A stretch of DNA of 64,000 nt from Chitinophagaceae bacterium. Lineage in GTDB: Bacteria; Bacteroidota; Bacteroidia; Chitinophagales; Chitinophagaceae. The notes beneath the pieces were generated by a model. It was not told the DNA's origin, ran no database searches, and saw only the letters and a program-made list of their open reading frames with translations. A program made the position numbers and the translations under genes. The DNA is taken from contig CP065012.1 in NCBI GenBank assembly GCA_016699815.1, positions 2,108,001 through 2,172,000 on the forward strand, read 5' to 3'. Positions 54,523 to 63,730 of the stretch are shown one piece after another. Every line of letters begins with the position of its first letter. Positions within the stretch are counted from its first letter, which is position 1.

Positions 54523-56697
54523 CTAAAGTTTAAATTTTATTCCTCCGTTGATTAAAAATCCGTCAAGTGGTGCGTAAATGTCTCTGAATACTGGATTGGT
54601 TACTGTTCCTGTGTAAATGGTATCAAAGCGTGTTTGCCGAGCGTCAAGGAAGTTTTCAAAATTGAGATAGACTGAAAATTTCTCCCAAAGTTTTTCAGCC
54701 ATAAAGCCACAAATCACATATTGCTTTCCAGTTGTTCCGTCACTCAATTTCTGCTGACTGAAATAATATGCTTCCAAACCAACTTTCCATTTTTCCTCAA
54801 TCTCATACATCAGCACTGAATTTATCCTGTGCTTTGGTGTCAATGGATTTTCTATTGATACTCCGTTTTGATGCAGTCGGGTGTCAGTAAAAGTATAGCC
54901 AAGAAACAGTTTGAAATCATCATAACCGATTTTAATATTGGTTTCTGTTCCCCTTGTGTCAATGTGTCCCGATGAATTGATGAACTGATACAAACTGTTT
55001 GGTTGTGTTTCAAGTAACAGGGGATTTTCCAAATAGGTATAGAAGAAAAGTTGATTGATGCTGAAGGTAACCTCCTCACCCAAAATTGTGCGATAATTCA
55101 AATCTATATTTCCTCCGTAGCTTTGTTCCAGTTTGTTTAAGTTTTTGTCAATGGGTAATACATTTCTGTATTGTATTCGCTCACTTTCTTCGGTGAAAAT
55201 GGTTGGAGCTTTGTAACCGAAGCCACCTCCTATGCGTGAAGAAAATTTGTTGGTAATTTTGAACAAGGCAGAAATTCTCGGTAGAAATGCAATTCCATAA
55301 TCAACCACATAATCTGTTCGGAAACCTGTTTCCAGATTGAACCATTTAGTGGCTTTCCAGGAATTTTGAACGAATGCACCGAATGTAATTTGATTATAAT
55401 CCCGTAATTGAAACGTGTCTAATTGCTTTTCCTGAAAATTGTCTGTCCATAGATTAACCCCTGCAACCCATTCAGATTTTTCTTTGCTGTTCGTGTAACT
55501 TGCTTCCGTAAAAGTGGCTTGCTGTGTTCCATCAAAAACATAGTCAGGAATAGAAATTTTCCTATTGAAGAAACTGTAACTGTTTTTGAAATTGAAAAAA
55601 CTGCTCTCATTAATTCTATGGTCAAAAGTCAGTTGGGTTGAATAGCGTTGCGTTTTGTTTTCTTCAAAGAAGCTATGAATGCTGTCGCCTTTTCCCTCAA
55701 TGAAATGAATATCGCCACCAATACGGTTTTCAATAGCCGTATTTACCCCGAAATTCAGTTTAGTTTTATCGTTGAAATAAACGAACAGTTTGGGATTGAA
55801 AACATACCTGTCAAATTTTGGAATGGCAGAAAGGTCAATGCCCGCAGGGTCGTAAGCCCAGTTGCGGTTGTGTGAAGCGAAAATTGTTGTGCCGATTTTA
55901 TTAAACCGCTGTCCATAAAAACCGTTAAGGTCAAAACCTTTGCCCGAACTTCCGTTCAAATGAAACCTCAAATCTCTTTCGTCTGTCGGTGTTTTTGAAA
56001 TCAGGTTTACAAGTCCCGCTATTGCACCACCTCCGTAAAGTGTAGATGCCGAACCCTTGATAACTTCTACTCGCTTCAAATCAAGTGGCGGAGTTTGTAA
56101 AAGACCAAGCCCGCTTGCTGCACCCGAAAAAAGCGGAAATCCGTCTTTTAGAATTTGTGTGTATCGCCCGTCAAGTCCCTGAATACGTATGGAAGCGTTA
56201 GCAGATGTAGCTGAAGTTTGTTGCGTTTGAATACCTGTGCTTTCGCTCAAAAGCATACGAATATCGCCCGATTTCATATTGCTTTTTTCTTCCAACTCTT
56301 CTCCTGCTATCAACTCCATTCGTGTTGGGATTTCCTGAATTGTCCTTGAGCTGCGTGTAGAAGTAACTGTAACTTCACCTAATTCTCCTGCTTCCGATTT
56401 GAGAAGGATTTCAATAGGGTCTGTGCTTGCTAATGGGAAAGTAAAAGTGTCAATTAGGGTTTCATAGCCGATATAACGGAATTCTATGATTTGCTGTCCA
56501 TCAGGAATGTCGGAAATTGTTACTAACCCGTTTAGGTCGGCTGTCCCTCCTTTGGTTGTGCCTTTCAATAAAGCTGTTGCTCCGATTAGTGTTTCTTTGG
56601 TGTCGCTGTCTTTTATGGTGGCTTTGAATGTGTTCTGTCCGAACACATTATTTATGTTGAATGCTACGGATAGTAGCAAAATGATTTTGATTTTCAT
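54523..56697 (-). CDS. TonB-dependent outer-membrane receptor
   Basis: 724 residues. Signal peptide, carboxypeptidase-like regulatory domain (KATIKDSDTKETLIGATALL), plug domain with ASIRIQGLDGRYTQILKDGF and the KRVEVIKGSASTLYGGGAIA block, then a 22-strand barrel ending GGIKFKL. Imports or senses a metal complex, judging from the coupled CDF gene; substrate not readable. Preceded by twin hairpins and a DUF6660-type gene. Confidence 0.93.
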   Translation of the reverse strand: MKIKIILLLSVAFNINNVFGQNTFKATIKDSDTKETLIGATALLKGTTKGGTADLNGLVTISDIPDGQQIIEFRYIGYETLIDTFTFPLASTDPIEILLKSEAGELGEVTVTSTRSSRTIQEIPTRMELIAGEELEEKSNMKSGDIRMLLSESTGIQTQQTSATSANASIRIQGLDGRYTQILKDGFPLFSGAASGLGLLQTPPLDLKRVEVIKGSASTLYGGGAIAGLVNLISKTPTDERDLRFHLNGSSGKGFDLNGFYGQRFNKIGTTIFASHNRNWAYDPAGIDLSAIPKFDRYVFNPKLFVYFNDKTKLNFGVNTAIENRIGGDIHFIEGKGDSIHSFFEENKTQRYSTQLTFDHRINESSFFNFKNSYSFFNRKISIPDYVFDGTQQATFTEASYTNSKEKSEWVAGVNLWTDNFQEKQLDTFQLRDYNQITFGAFVQNSWKATKWFNLETGFRTDYVVDYGIAFLPRISALFKITNKFSSRIGGGFGYKAPTIFTEESERIQYRNVLPIDKNLNKLEQSYGGNIDLNYRTILGEEVTFSINQLFFYTYLENPLLLETQPNSLYQFINSSGHIDTRGTETNIKIGYDDFKLFLGYTFTDTRLHQNGVSIENPLTPKHRINSVLMYEIEEKWKVGLEAYYFSQQKLSDGTTGKQYVICGFMAEKLWEKFSVYLNFENFLDARQTRFDTIYTGTVTNPVFRDIYAPLDGFLINGGIKFKL

Positions 56698-56735
56698 TTT
56701 TTGAATGATTGATAATGTTTATAAAATGATGAATA

Positions 56736-56777
56736 GCGGTGCGAAGCACCGCCTTTAATAATTTGTGCCGAAGGCAC
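56736..56777. repeat. Twin GAA-loop hairpins
   Basis: GCGGTGCGAAGCACCGC (56736-56752) and GTGCCGAAGGCAC (56765-56777), both perfect stems with GAA or CGAAG tips, between two co-directional genes. They look like small dispersed palindromes or a processing or attenuation signal rather than a terminator, since no T-run follows. Confidence 0.6.
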
Positions 56778-56783
56778 TAAACA

Positions 56784-57092
56784 TTATACAATCTTGGGCG
56801 GTTGCCAGATGGATGAGAAAAATTCAGAAGCGAAGTTCTCGTCATAAAGAGAAACTTTTAAGTCCGAATAAAAAAGGAATGATTGAACTGAAAAAGATGT
56901 CACGGAAACGGTAAAACCGTTACAGGTATTACAACTCATAAATGGGGAACAACAGTCGCTGCAATCTTGGTCGTCCTGCTGTCTTTGTCCTTGCTCCGTT
57001 GTTTGCTCATTAAAACACTCGTCCTCCACAAGGTTCGGTGCTACTGACAATAGCAGAACATAAACGGCTAATATGAAGGATAAATATTTCAC
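56784..57092 (-). CDS. DUF6660-type small secreted protein
   Basis: 102 residues with a signal peptide (MKYLSFILAVYVLLLSVAPN), a Cys cluster (DDQDCSDCCSPFMSCNTCNG) and the tail SSIWQPPKIV, the same ending as the protein at 7769-8152. Such proteins precede metal-efflux or TonB genes in Bacteroidota; the Cys cluster suggests metal binding. Confidence 0.8.
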   Translation of the reverse strand: MKYLSFILAVYVLLLSVAPNLVEDECFNEQTTEQGQRQQDDQDCSDCCSPFMSCNTCNGFTVSVTSFSVQSFLFYSDLKVSLYDENFASEFFSSIWQPPKIV

Positions 57093-57121
57093 GGTGTAAA
57101 GTTAAAAAAAGCGTTGGAAAA

Positions 57122-57185
57122 ATTGGCTCTTTTGGTTTTGCATTTTTGTCGGCTTGTGTGTCGGGGCAAAACCAAATGTGCCAAT
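57122..57185. repeat. Cassette-internal hairpin H4 (right of metal cassette)
   Basis: 20-bp arms ATTGGCtcTTTTGGTTTTGC / GCAAAACCAAATgtGCCAAT around ATTTTTGTCGGCTTGTGTGTC. 30 bp upstream of the DUF6660-type gene; with H3 it brackets the three metal genes. Confidence 0.78.
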
Positions 57186-57380
57186 GCGGGCTGGCTAAAA
57201 ATTGAATTAAAAAAATGTGCGGTGGGGAAAATAAAAAATACAGAAGGGTCGGCTTTGAGTGTCAGCTTTCCTATTGTCCAATTGTATGTTTTAAAAGTCC
57301 TGTTCACTTGTCAAATTTTGTAAAGCGTTTTTGTCTGTCTGTTCGAGTCTGTCTGCCGTGTCGGTGTCTTTTTCACGCTT

Positions 57381-57581
57381 GCAGCTAACGACCGAGGCTT
57401 TGTGCAGTTGGGGAATTGACCAACTGTCCGCCCGGTACTGAAGCTAAATTACTAACTAAAAATTGAAGATAAAAACTACTGATCAACAGCATTCCGTCTG
57501 CCGGATATGCAGACTGGACTTGCATTACAGCCGATTGATCTTCCGTCAAGCCCCAATTGTACAAAACCGTTTGTTAGCCGT
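57381..57581 (-). repeat. attC-like site 22
   Basis: 201 bp. Left core GCAGCTAACG, arm GAGGCTTTGTGCAGTTGGGG; right arm CCCCAATTGTACAAAACCG, right core GTTAGCCGT. The HEPN gene stop lies in the right core. Confidence 0.9.
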
Positions 57582-59550
57582 TCGCCCTTTCAGTTCCATT
57601 TTTTATTGCTATTGAAATTTGTAAGTCATCGTCTATTTTCAACATAGTCAAAATAAGAAGCTTCAAATATGTAAAATAAGCATACTGGTGTTTTTGAAGT
57701 TCATCTGGGTTTGCCTGCGTACCGTGTAAGTAACTATTCCTTAAATCTAGTCCATTGGTAAACTCACTTTTGTTTAGAAAATAGTTGAAATAGGATTGTT
57801 CTATTTTTGAAAACAAGGAACTTTCAAAGAGCACTATATTCTCGCTTGCCATTTGCAATACTTCTTTTTGGAATTCCAAAGGATAGCGATAAAAAGAAGC
57901 AAATTCATTGTCGTGTAAGTCTTTAAAAACAAATAACCTTTCGGTATTAGTAATCTGGATGAAACCGTTGTTGTCTACGTTTATAAAACCTTTATCAAGT
58001 AGGTATTTTAATTGTGGTCTTTGATGTTCCTCATAATTGTTGAAACTTACTTGTTCGTTTACAATTAAGTCAAAAAAAGTGTGATATTTTTCCTCTTTGA
58101 ATGGTTCAACATAAGCAAGGAGTGTTTGGTCGGAAAAAAATAGATTTGAGCAGCCAATCATTTCTTTGTTGTCGGTATTGAAATAAATATATTTATTTCG
58201 ATTCAGACTGGGTATGTCTTTGATTGAGGTTGGGGATGAAGAAATTTGTAAAAGTTCAAAATCAATATTTCCCTCTTCAACAAAGAGCTTGTATTGTTTT
58301 AAAATTGACTCAAACTCAGGTGCTAGTAGCCTTACTTTTTCAAAGTATGAATTTGTTGCAGATGGTATTAAAAAACGAGCATTATCTGCAAAACCATATC
58401 TTTCTTGAAACGCAATTGTAAAAGCAAAATGTAAAATATCCTCTATTGATGTATTTAATTCAGAAACAATTTTGTTATAGCTAAATATCTGACCTTGAGA
58501 TGTCATTTCAGATAAGGAAAATCCAGTTCCAATCCTATATTCATTTTGGGAGTGAACTCCCATGATTCTTTCAAATAAGCCCATTTGGCTTTTTCTGCTG
58601 ACAAGATTTATCCTGTTTTGATTGTCAATAAATTCAAATAAATACTTGAAATTTTGAAATAGTATATATGGGTTATTGTTTTTTTTGATAAAGTCCAAAC
58701 TATAAGTATAATGAGCTACAAGCTTATCATCAATGTGACCATCTTTTATCTTACTTGCATTCGCAGGAAAACTAATTGATACACCATAAGTCATCCCACT
58801 GTTGTCAGTAAAGAATTTTTCTGTTTCGCTTTTGTGTAGCCTTTTAGCTTTTAGTCTTGTTTTGTCTGAAATTTTGAAATCATTTTTATTCCTTACATTT
58901 TCAATTAGTCCGATGTAATTTAAGTTTGTATCTGTGGAGTCCAAATAATTTGAAATAATATTTTCTTTGTCAACGATTGTCAAACTTTTAGGAATGAATG
59001 TTTGATTTTTTTGAAATTCGTCCTTTGTCTCATAATATGAAAGTAATATTTCTGCCGCTTGAGAATAATTTAATAGAAAGTTTTTTAATTCAGTATTGTA
59101 GTAATCAACTAAGCCTTTGTGAGTTAAGATGTCGTGTATTAAGTGGGGCTCTTTTGCAAGGATGTTACTAAAATTAGGTTTTGATATTTGTTTAAAAACG
59201 TTTTGATTACTAACTATCTCCCAAAAAGAATGAATGTAACCGTGTTGAGTTTGCTCAAATAATTCAACTATGTTACTGTCATTGATATTTGAGAAAAATT
59301 GACCTACGATTCTACCATATGCTGTTGCCTTTTGTTTGAAATTATCAATTTCTTGCTGTGTCCAATTTCTCAAATAGCATTCATTGTCAATATATTTTTT
59401 TATGTGATAAAGCTCTAAAACTTCGTTGATGTCTGTGTAATTTTGTTTTGGTTCGGCTCTTAAAATTTGTTCTCCTTTTGATAGGTAATGCCCACCTGCT
59501 CCATCCTCTTTGGAGTAAAATTGAACTCTGTCTAAATTGTGTTGATGCAT
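57574..59550 (-). CDS. Large protein with C-terminal HEPN-like motif
   Basis: 658 residues. The first 500 are unrecognised (LELYHIKKYIDNECYLRNWT, then FENFKYLFEFIDNQNRINLV-like helical and beta parts). Near the end, TNGLDLRNSYLHGTQANPDE has RNSYLH, the Rx4H HEPN signature followed by G as in RNase-type HEPN domains, and closing helices YAYFTYLKLLILTMLKIDDD. Probably a large HEPN effector; sole gene of its cassette. No similarity to the HEPN protein at 28268 beyond this motif. Confidence 0.6.
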   Translation of the reverse strand: MHQHNLDRVQFYSKEDGAGGHYLSKGEQILRAEPKQNYTDINEVLELYHIKKYIDNECYLRNWTQQEIDNFKQKATAYGRIVGQFFSNINDSNIVELFEQTQHGYIHSFWEIVSNQNVFKQISKPNFSNILAKEPHLIHDILTHKGLVDYYNTELKNFLLNYSQAAEILLSYYETKDEFQKNQTFIPKSLTIVDKENIISNYLDSTDTNLNYIGLIENVRNKNDFKISDKTRLKAKRLHKSETEKFFTDNSGMTYGVSISFPANASKIKDGHIDDKLVAHYTYSLDFIKKNNNPYILFQNFKYLFEFIDNQNRINLVSRKSQMGLFERIMGVHSQNEYRIGTGFSLSEMTSQGQIFSYNKIVSELNTSIEDILHFAFTIAFQERYGFADNARFLIPSATNSYFEKVRLLAPEFESILKQYKLFVEEGNIDFELLQISSSPTSIKDIPSLNRNKYIYFNTDNKEMIGCSNLFFSDQTLLAYVEPFKEEKYHTFFDLIVNEQVSFNNYEEHQRPQLKYLLDKGFINVDNNGFIQITNTERLFVFKDLHDNEFASFYRYPLEFQKEVLQMASENIVLFESSLFSKIEQSYFNYFLNKSEFTNGLDLRNSYLHGTQANPDELQKHQYAYFTYLKLLILTMLKIDDDLQISIAIKNGTERANG

Positions 59551-59578
59551 ATTTTTTACGGACTGTTTCTATAGGGTG

Positions 59579-59781
59579 ACGGCTAACGGACAGGGCTTGC
59601 CGAAGTACGGGAATTAGTATTCCGTCCGCCCGGTACCGATGATGATTGAAAAACTGAAGTTGAAGATAACAACAAAAAGCTAAATAGATAATGTCAAGCT
59701 GGATATGAAGCACAATAGAATTACAAAAAGCCAAAGATAACTTCCGTCAGCCCGTATTTTGGCAAACCCCATGTTATGCGT
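59579..59781 (-). repeat. attC-like site 23
   Basis: 203 bp. Left core ACGGCTAACG, arm GGGCTTGCCGAAGTACGGG; right arm CCCGTATTTTGGCAAACCCC, right core GTTATGCGT, matched by the core at the right edge of the window. Confidence 0.9.
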
Positions 59782-59851
59782 TCGCCCTTCTTCTTGGTCT
59801 GTCAAATTTTGTTCTGTGTCCTACAAAGCAGAGTGTGTCCCTGTGCGTTGG

Positions 59852-59918
59852 CTTGGTAGCTCTTTTGCATTTTTGTCGGGCTTTGTGTGTTGGCTAAAAA
59901 TGAAAATGTGCTAACAAG
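59852..59918. repeat. Cassette-internal hairpin H5 (left of R-M cassette)
   Basis: Arms CTTGGTAGCtcTTTTGCATT... and ...AATGaAAATgtGCTAACAAG, loop TCGGGCTTTGTGTGTTGG. 8 bp beyond the stop of the methyltransferase gene. Confidence 0.72.
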
Positions 59919-59926
59919 AGCGTTGG

Positions 59927-60967
59927 CTATGCTTCTGTCAAAATATTTTTCCTCTCCTTTACTTTTATTGGAGTGTCCGTTAATAAACTTTTTGTCAATG
60001 CGTTTGCAACTTGCCACATTAAAACTGGTGGAACGGCATTTCCAATAGCCCTGTATTGTCTATTTTCAGAAACGGTATCTAATGTAAAAGTCTCTGGAAA
60101 TGATTGAATTCTTGCAGCTTCTCTTGGTGTAAGTCGTCTGTAACGTTCGTCTATCATCAAAACGGGGTCTGTCCCATTTAAACTAACTTTTGCAAGATGT
60201 GAACTTATAGTATTGCAAGGTTGCTCTAAATCTTGTACTCGCCCTTTATTCATTTTTTCTCTTACTCTAAGCATTCCATCAACGGCTCGTTGACTAAAAA
60301 ACCATTTGTCGTCTTTGTTTGCTTTTTTGTCTATTACCTGTTTTAGTTTAACCTTAGCTCCATTTAAAGTATTAGGTAATGGAAAGCGAAAATTAAAATA
60401 GTCGTCAAATTCTCTAAAGCCTACAATAAAGACTCGTTCTCTTTTTTGAGGGACACCAAATTCGGAAGCATTTAAAAGTTTATGATGAATGTGATAGCCT
60501 GCTTTTTCAAATTCTTTAATAATCATTGGGAATGCTTTCCCCTCGTTTGCAGAAAGCAAACCTTTTACGTTTTCACCAATAAAAAATCGTGGCTGCTTTT
60601 CTTTGAGTACATTAACCATTTCAAAAAAAAGTTTTCCTCTCTCGTCTTTATAACCAAGTCGTTGAGGATTTTGTGCAATTATTGAAAATGATTGGCAAGG
60701 AAAGCCCCCCAATAAAATATCGTGGTCGGGAACTTCACTTGGTACAATATCTCTCACATCTTTTAATTCACATTTATGAGAAAAATTACTGTTGTAAATA
60801 TTTGTAGCATATAAATCATTGTCCGCAGCATAGACAACCTCAAATGGTAGGCTTTCAAAGTGCTTTCCTAAATATGAAAAGTCTCCTTGAATACCCAAAT
60901 CCATTCCTCCACATCCGCAAAAAAGCGAAGCAACTCTTAGTTTTTTATTTCCATTAATTTTTGCCAT
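59927..60967 (-). CDS. DNA (cytosine-5) methyltransferase 1
   Basis: 346 residues. Motif I RVASLFCGCGGMDLGI, motif IV GGFPCQSFS with catalytic Cys91, motif VI ENVKGLL, motif VIII QKRERVFIVG, motif IX REAARIQSFPETF and motif X QYRAIGNAVPPVL. Intact. Last gene of a four-gene R-M unit with a second C5-methyltransferase, which suggests an asymmetric recognition site methylated on each strand by a different enzyme. Overlaps the endonuclease gene by 31 bp. Confidence 0.95.
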   Translation of the reverse strand: MAKINGNKKLRVASLFCGCGGMDLGIQGDFSYLGKHFESLPFEVVYAADNDLYATNIYNSNFSHKCELKDVRDIVPSEVPDHDILLGGFPCQSFSIIAQNPQRLGYKDERGKLFFEMVNVLKEKQPRFFIGENVKGLLSANEGKAFPMIIKEFEKAGYHIHHKLLNASEFGVPQKRERVFIVGFREFDDYFNFRFPLPNTLNGAKVKLKQVIDKKANKDDKWFFSQRAVDGMLRVREKMNKGRVQDLEQPCNTISSHLAKVSLNGTDPVLMIDERYRRLTPREAARIQSFPETFTLDTVSENRQYRAIGNAVPPVLMWQVANALTKSLLTDTPIKVKERKNILTEA

Positions 60968-62376
60968 TGTCCTGCTGTTTTTGAAAATTCTACAACTAAG
61001 TTTTTATCAATTTTTAAATTACCTTTTTCGTATTGCTTTACTGGGTCTTGGATAACGAAAATGTTTTTTTCGTTATCGTTTACAATCAAATAATAAATGA
61101 AATAATTTACTCCCATTGTTTCTGCTGTGTCCCATTCGTTTGGTGTTAATTTGAAACGATTGTTATTAATTGCTTTTCTTGATTTGGTAGTTTTTACTTC
61201 AATATATCGTTTCTTCTTTTCAATTTCAACACTTTGAATGTCATAACCAACACCAAGAGGCGTAGGCATTTTATTTATTAAATGCTGTCTGTTTGTTTTG
61301 TCTTTGGTTCGTAAATATTCGTGTGCTAAAATCAAGCTTTCGCCATAATCTCCAATGATTTTTGTAGGCACTTTTCTATCACCTGTCATTCTTGAATAAT
61401 ATTCTTGAATGAGGTTTGAAATACTCTCAGCTTCGGCTTTATCTAAATGTGGTGCAAATGCTTCAATGTTGTTGAAACTATTTACAAATGAAAACCAATT
61501 TTCCTCAATTTCGGAAATTTGAGGATTGGTAATTTCTTTTAGTTTGTAAAACTTGTCGTATCGGTTAAACCATTTAGGATTATTTAAATGATAGTTTATC
61601 GCTTCCTTATTTTCATCATTCAAATAATAGTAGTAACCTGTTCCCTTATGTTGAAGTAAGTTAGCCAAAACCATATAATCCAAGATGTCGCCTGCATATC
61701 GGCATACATCGCCATTTGAGGGAAACGCACCTGTCTTTTCATTTTTTAATTGTTCGTAATGATGGTCGTAGTCTATCTTCTCATTTCTATTTTTCAAAAT
61801 GAGTTTTGCAACTTCTTTTGGATGTTTACCATCTCTTGTTACTCTTAAATCAAAATAAGCACATTGAGTCAATTCCTCGGCAGTTATACTAAAAGGTTTT
61901 CCTGTTAGTATTTCGCCTTCGCTTAAAAGCTGTAGAATATAATTGCAAGGTTTAAACTTTACACCTGCTTCAATTTGCTTTATTACATTATGAGATTTTA
62001 TGTGTCCGCCTGGATATTGAAATGAATATAAAAAGTAGTTAAAGAATTCATCTAAATACTGATTATCGGCTAATCTGATTGCAGTTTTACTCGGTTGAAG
62101 ATAGCCGTCATTTTCTTGTATAAAACCAAACAATGCAGATATTTCTGTTCTCCAATTATCTATAGTTTTTTGAGTAGAAGTAGAATTTTTTTTGAAGCCA
62201 AAGAGTACCTTATTTAAGTCAGCATTAAATTCTTTTTCGGGTAAAGTTTCCATTTCCGAAATTGAAGTAGCAACATACAGCAAAACTTCTTCCACATCAT
62301 TTTTGAAACGTGGTCTTACGTGATGCAAACGAAAAAAGTATTCGTCAGGTATTTTATATTTCTTTTTACTACTCAT
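60937..62376 (-). CDS. Restriction endonuclease with DUF3883 nuclease domain
   Basis: 479 residues. The C-terminal about 150 residues are a DUF3883 domain: IGDYGESLILAHEYLR, GVGYDIQSVEIEKKKRYIEV with the D...ExK metal site, KTTKSRKAINNNRFKLTPNE, and MGVNYFIYYLIV. The N-terminal part (FNADLNKVLFGFKKNSTSTQ) probably recognises DNA. Placed between two C5-methyltransferases, so it is the cutting component of this system. Confidence 0.82.
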   Translation of the reverse strand: MSSKKKYKIPDEYFFRLHHVRPRFKNDVEEVLLYVATSISEMETLPEKEFNADLNKVLFGFKKNSTSTQKTIDNWRTEISALFGFIQENDGYLQPSKTAIRLADNQYLDEFFNYFLYSFQYPGGHIKSHNVIKQIEAGVKFKPCNYILQLLSEGEILTGKPFSITAEELTQCAYFDLRVTRDGKHPKEVAKLILKNRNEKIDYDHHYEQLKNEKTGAFPSNGDVCRYAGDILDYMVLANLLQHKGTGYYYYLNDENKEAINYHLNNPKWFNRYDKFYKLKEITNPQISEIEENWFSFVNSFNNIEAFAPHLDKAEAESISNLIQEYYSRMTGDRKVPTKIIGDYGESLILAHEYLRTKDKTNRQHLINKMPTPLGVGYDIQSVEIEKKKRYIEVKTTKSRKAINNNRFKLTPNEWDTAETMGVNYFIYYLIVNDNEKNIFVIQDPVKQYEKGNLKIDKNLVVEFSKTAGQWQKLMEIKN

Positions 62377-63413
62377 AAATATTTCTTCAATGATTCGGCT
62401 AATACTTTTGCCAAAATTGGTGGAACTGCATTACCCACTTGTTTATATTGGCTTGTTTTACTCCCTAAAAAAATAAAACTGTCGGGGAAAGATTGTATTC
62501 TTGCACTTTCTCTAACAGTTGGTATTCTGTTGAATTTGTAATGAAAATGATGCCTGTGTCCTGTATCAATAGTAAAGCTTGGTTTATTGCTATTTAACCT
62601 TGTCCAAGCGATATGTACATTTCTTGTTTGTTGTAATGCTAATGGTAAATTTTTGTAATTGCCTCCATCGGGTACAATTGAAATTATTTCAATTGTTTGT
62701 TCACTATGATTTGTTATTTCGTGGTTGTAAATTCCTTTAGAGCCCTTTCTAATTAACTCTTGGTAATCAGACTTTGCTTTTACTGAATAATCTTTGCCAT
62801 CTGGTAATGATTTTTCAGGCAGGTCAGAAATAGCATCTTTTGAAGGAATTAATTTAGTTGTATTTGCTTTAGGAAAACAAAACTCTTCCTTTCCTTTTGT
62901 ACCAATAAAAAAAGCTCTTTTTCTGTTTTGAGGCACACCAAATTCAGAAGCCATTAATACTTTATAAACTACAGTATAGCCTAACTTCTCAAAATCTTTT
63001 ATTATGTTGTCTTTTACAACACCTTGTCCCATAGAAACTATGTTTGGTACATTTTCCATCAAAAATGCTTTAGGTTTATAAAAGTCAACAAAACTTACAA
63101 ATGACTTGTAAAGTTTGTTTCTTTCGTCATCTACAATTCTTTTACCTGCAACCGAAAATCCTTGACAAGGCGGTCCGCCAATAATTAAATCAACTTTTTT
63201 AATTCCTGTCTTTTGGCTAATCTCTTTTGCTGTTTCATTAAACAAATCTGCTACAAGACCAAGTGATTTTTTATGATTTTTTTCAAAAGTCGTAATTGCG
63301 TCTTTCCAATGGTCAATACCTAAAAGCACCTCGTAACCTGCTTCTATAAAACCGTATGAAAGCCCACCACAACCACAAAATAAATCCAATACTGTTTTCT
63401 TTTCTCTCATCAT
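62373..63413 (-). CDS. DNA (cytosine-5) methyltransferase 2
   Basis: 346 residues by coincidence the same length as the other. Motif I TVLDLFCGCGGLSYGF, motif IV GGPPCQGFS with Cys83, motif VI ENVPNIV, motif VIII QNRKRAFFIG, motif IX RESARIQSFPDSF, motif X YKQVGNAVPPIL. Only distantly similar to methyltransferase 1 (GGPPCQ versus GGFPCQ). Its ATG overlaps the TGA of the controller gene, so the two are coupled. Confidence 0.95.
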   Translation of the reverse strand: MMREKKTVLDLFCGCGGLSYGFIEAGYEVLLGIDHWKDAITTFEKNHKKSLGLVADLFNETAKEISQKTGIKKVDLIIGGPPCQGFSVAGKRIVDDERNKLYKSFVSFVDFYKPKAFLMENVPNIVSMGQGVVKDNIIKDFEKLGYTVVYKVLMASEFGVPQNRKRAFFIGTKGKEEFCFPKANTTKLIPSKDAISDLPEKSLPDGKDYSVKAKSDYQELIRKGSKGIYNHEITNHSEQTIEIISIVPDGGNYKNLPLALQQTRNVHIAWTRLNSNKPSFTIDTGHRHHFHYKFNRIPTVRESARIQSFPDSFIFLGSKTSQYKQVGNAVPPILAKVLAESLKKYL

Positions 63414-63715
63414 TTTTTTTTGTGAGCTTTTAAATATTCAACTCTTTCTTCTGCAACTTTTAATGCTTCATTTGCTAAATCATCGTCTGCAATTTCATAA
63501 GCAATTTTTTCACTTAAATATTGAATTAATAAATTGTCTTTATTTAATTTGAGAATGTCAGCCAATTTAGCAATTTGTTCTCTTGTCGCTTTTCTTTCCC
63601 CTCTTTCAATTTTGCTAAGTATTGCAACGTCTATGTCAAGTTGGGCTGCAACTTGTCTAAGAAGCAGTCCTTTTACTTCTCTTTGTTCTCTAATTATTTC
63701 GCCTGTTGTTTTCAA
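63410..63715 (-). CDS. XRE-family controller protein of the R-M system
   Basis: 101 residues from a TTG at 63715 (KTTGEIIREQREVKGLLLRQ), preferred because the promoter and a symmetrical operator lie just upstream; the longer frame to 63775 would start inside the promoter. HTH_3 domain: LLRQVAAQLDIDVAILSKIE, RGERKATREQIAKLADILKL, then a coiled tail. C-proteins delay endonuclease expression when an R-M system enters a new cell. Confidence 0.85.
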   Translation of the reverse strand: MKTTGEIIREQREVKGLLLRQVAAQLDIDVAILSKIERGERKATREQIAKLADILKLNKDNLLIQYLSEKIAYEIADDDLANEALKVAEERVEYLKAHKKK

Positions 63716-63730
63716 TTTGAAAATATTGAC

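Noticed and set aside
57089..57323. Short ORFs on both strands around 57.1-57.3 kb
   Set aside because: They cover hairpin H4 and low-complexity flanks; neither has a plausible start or family.
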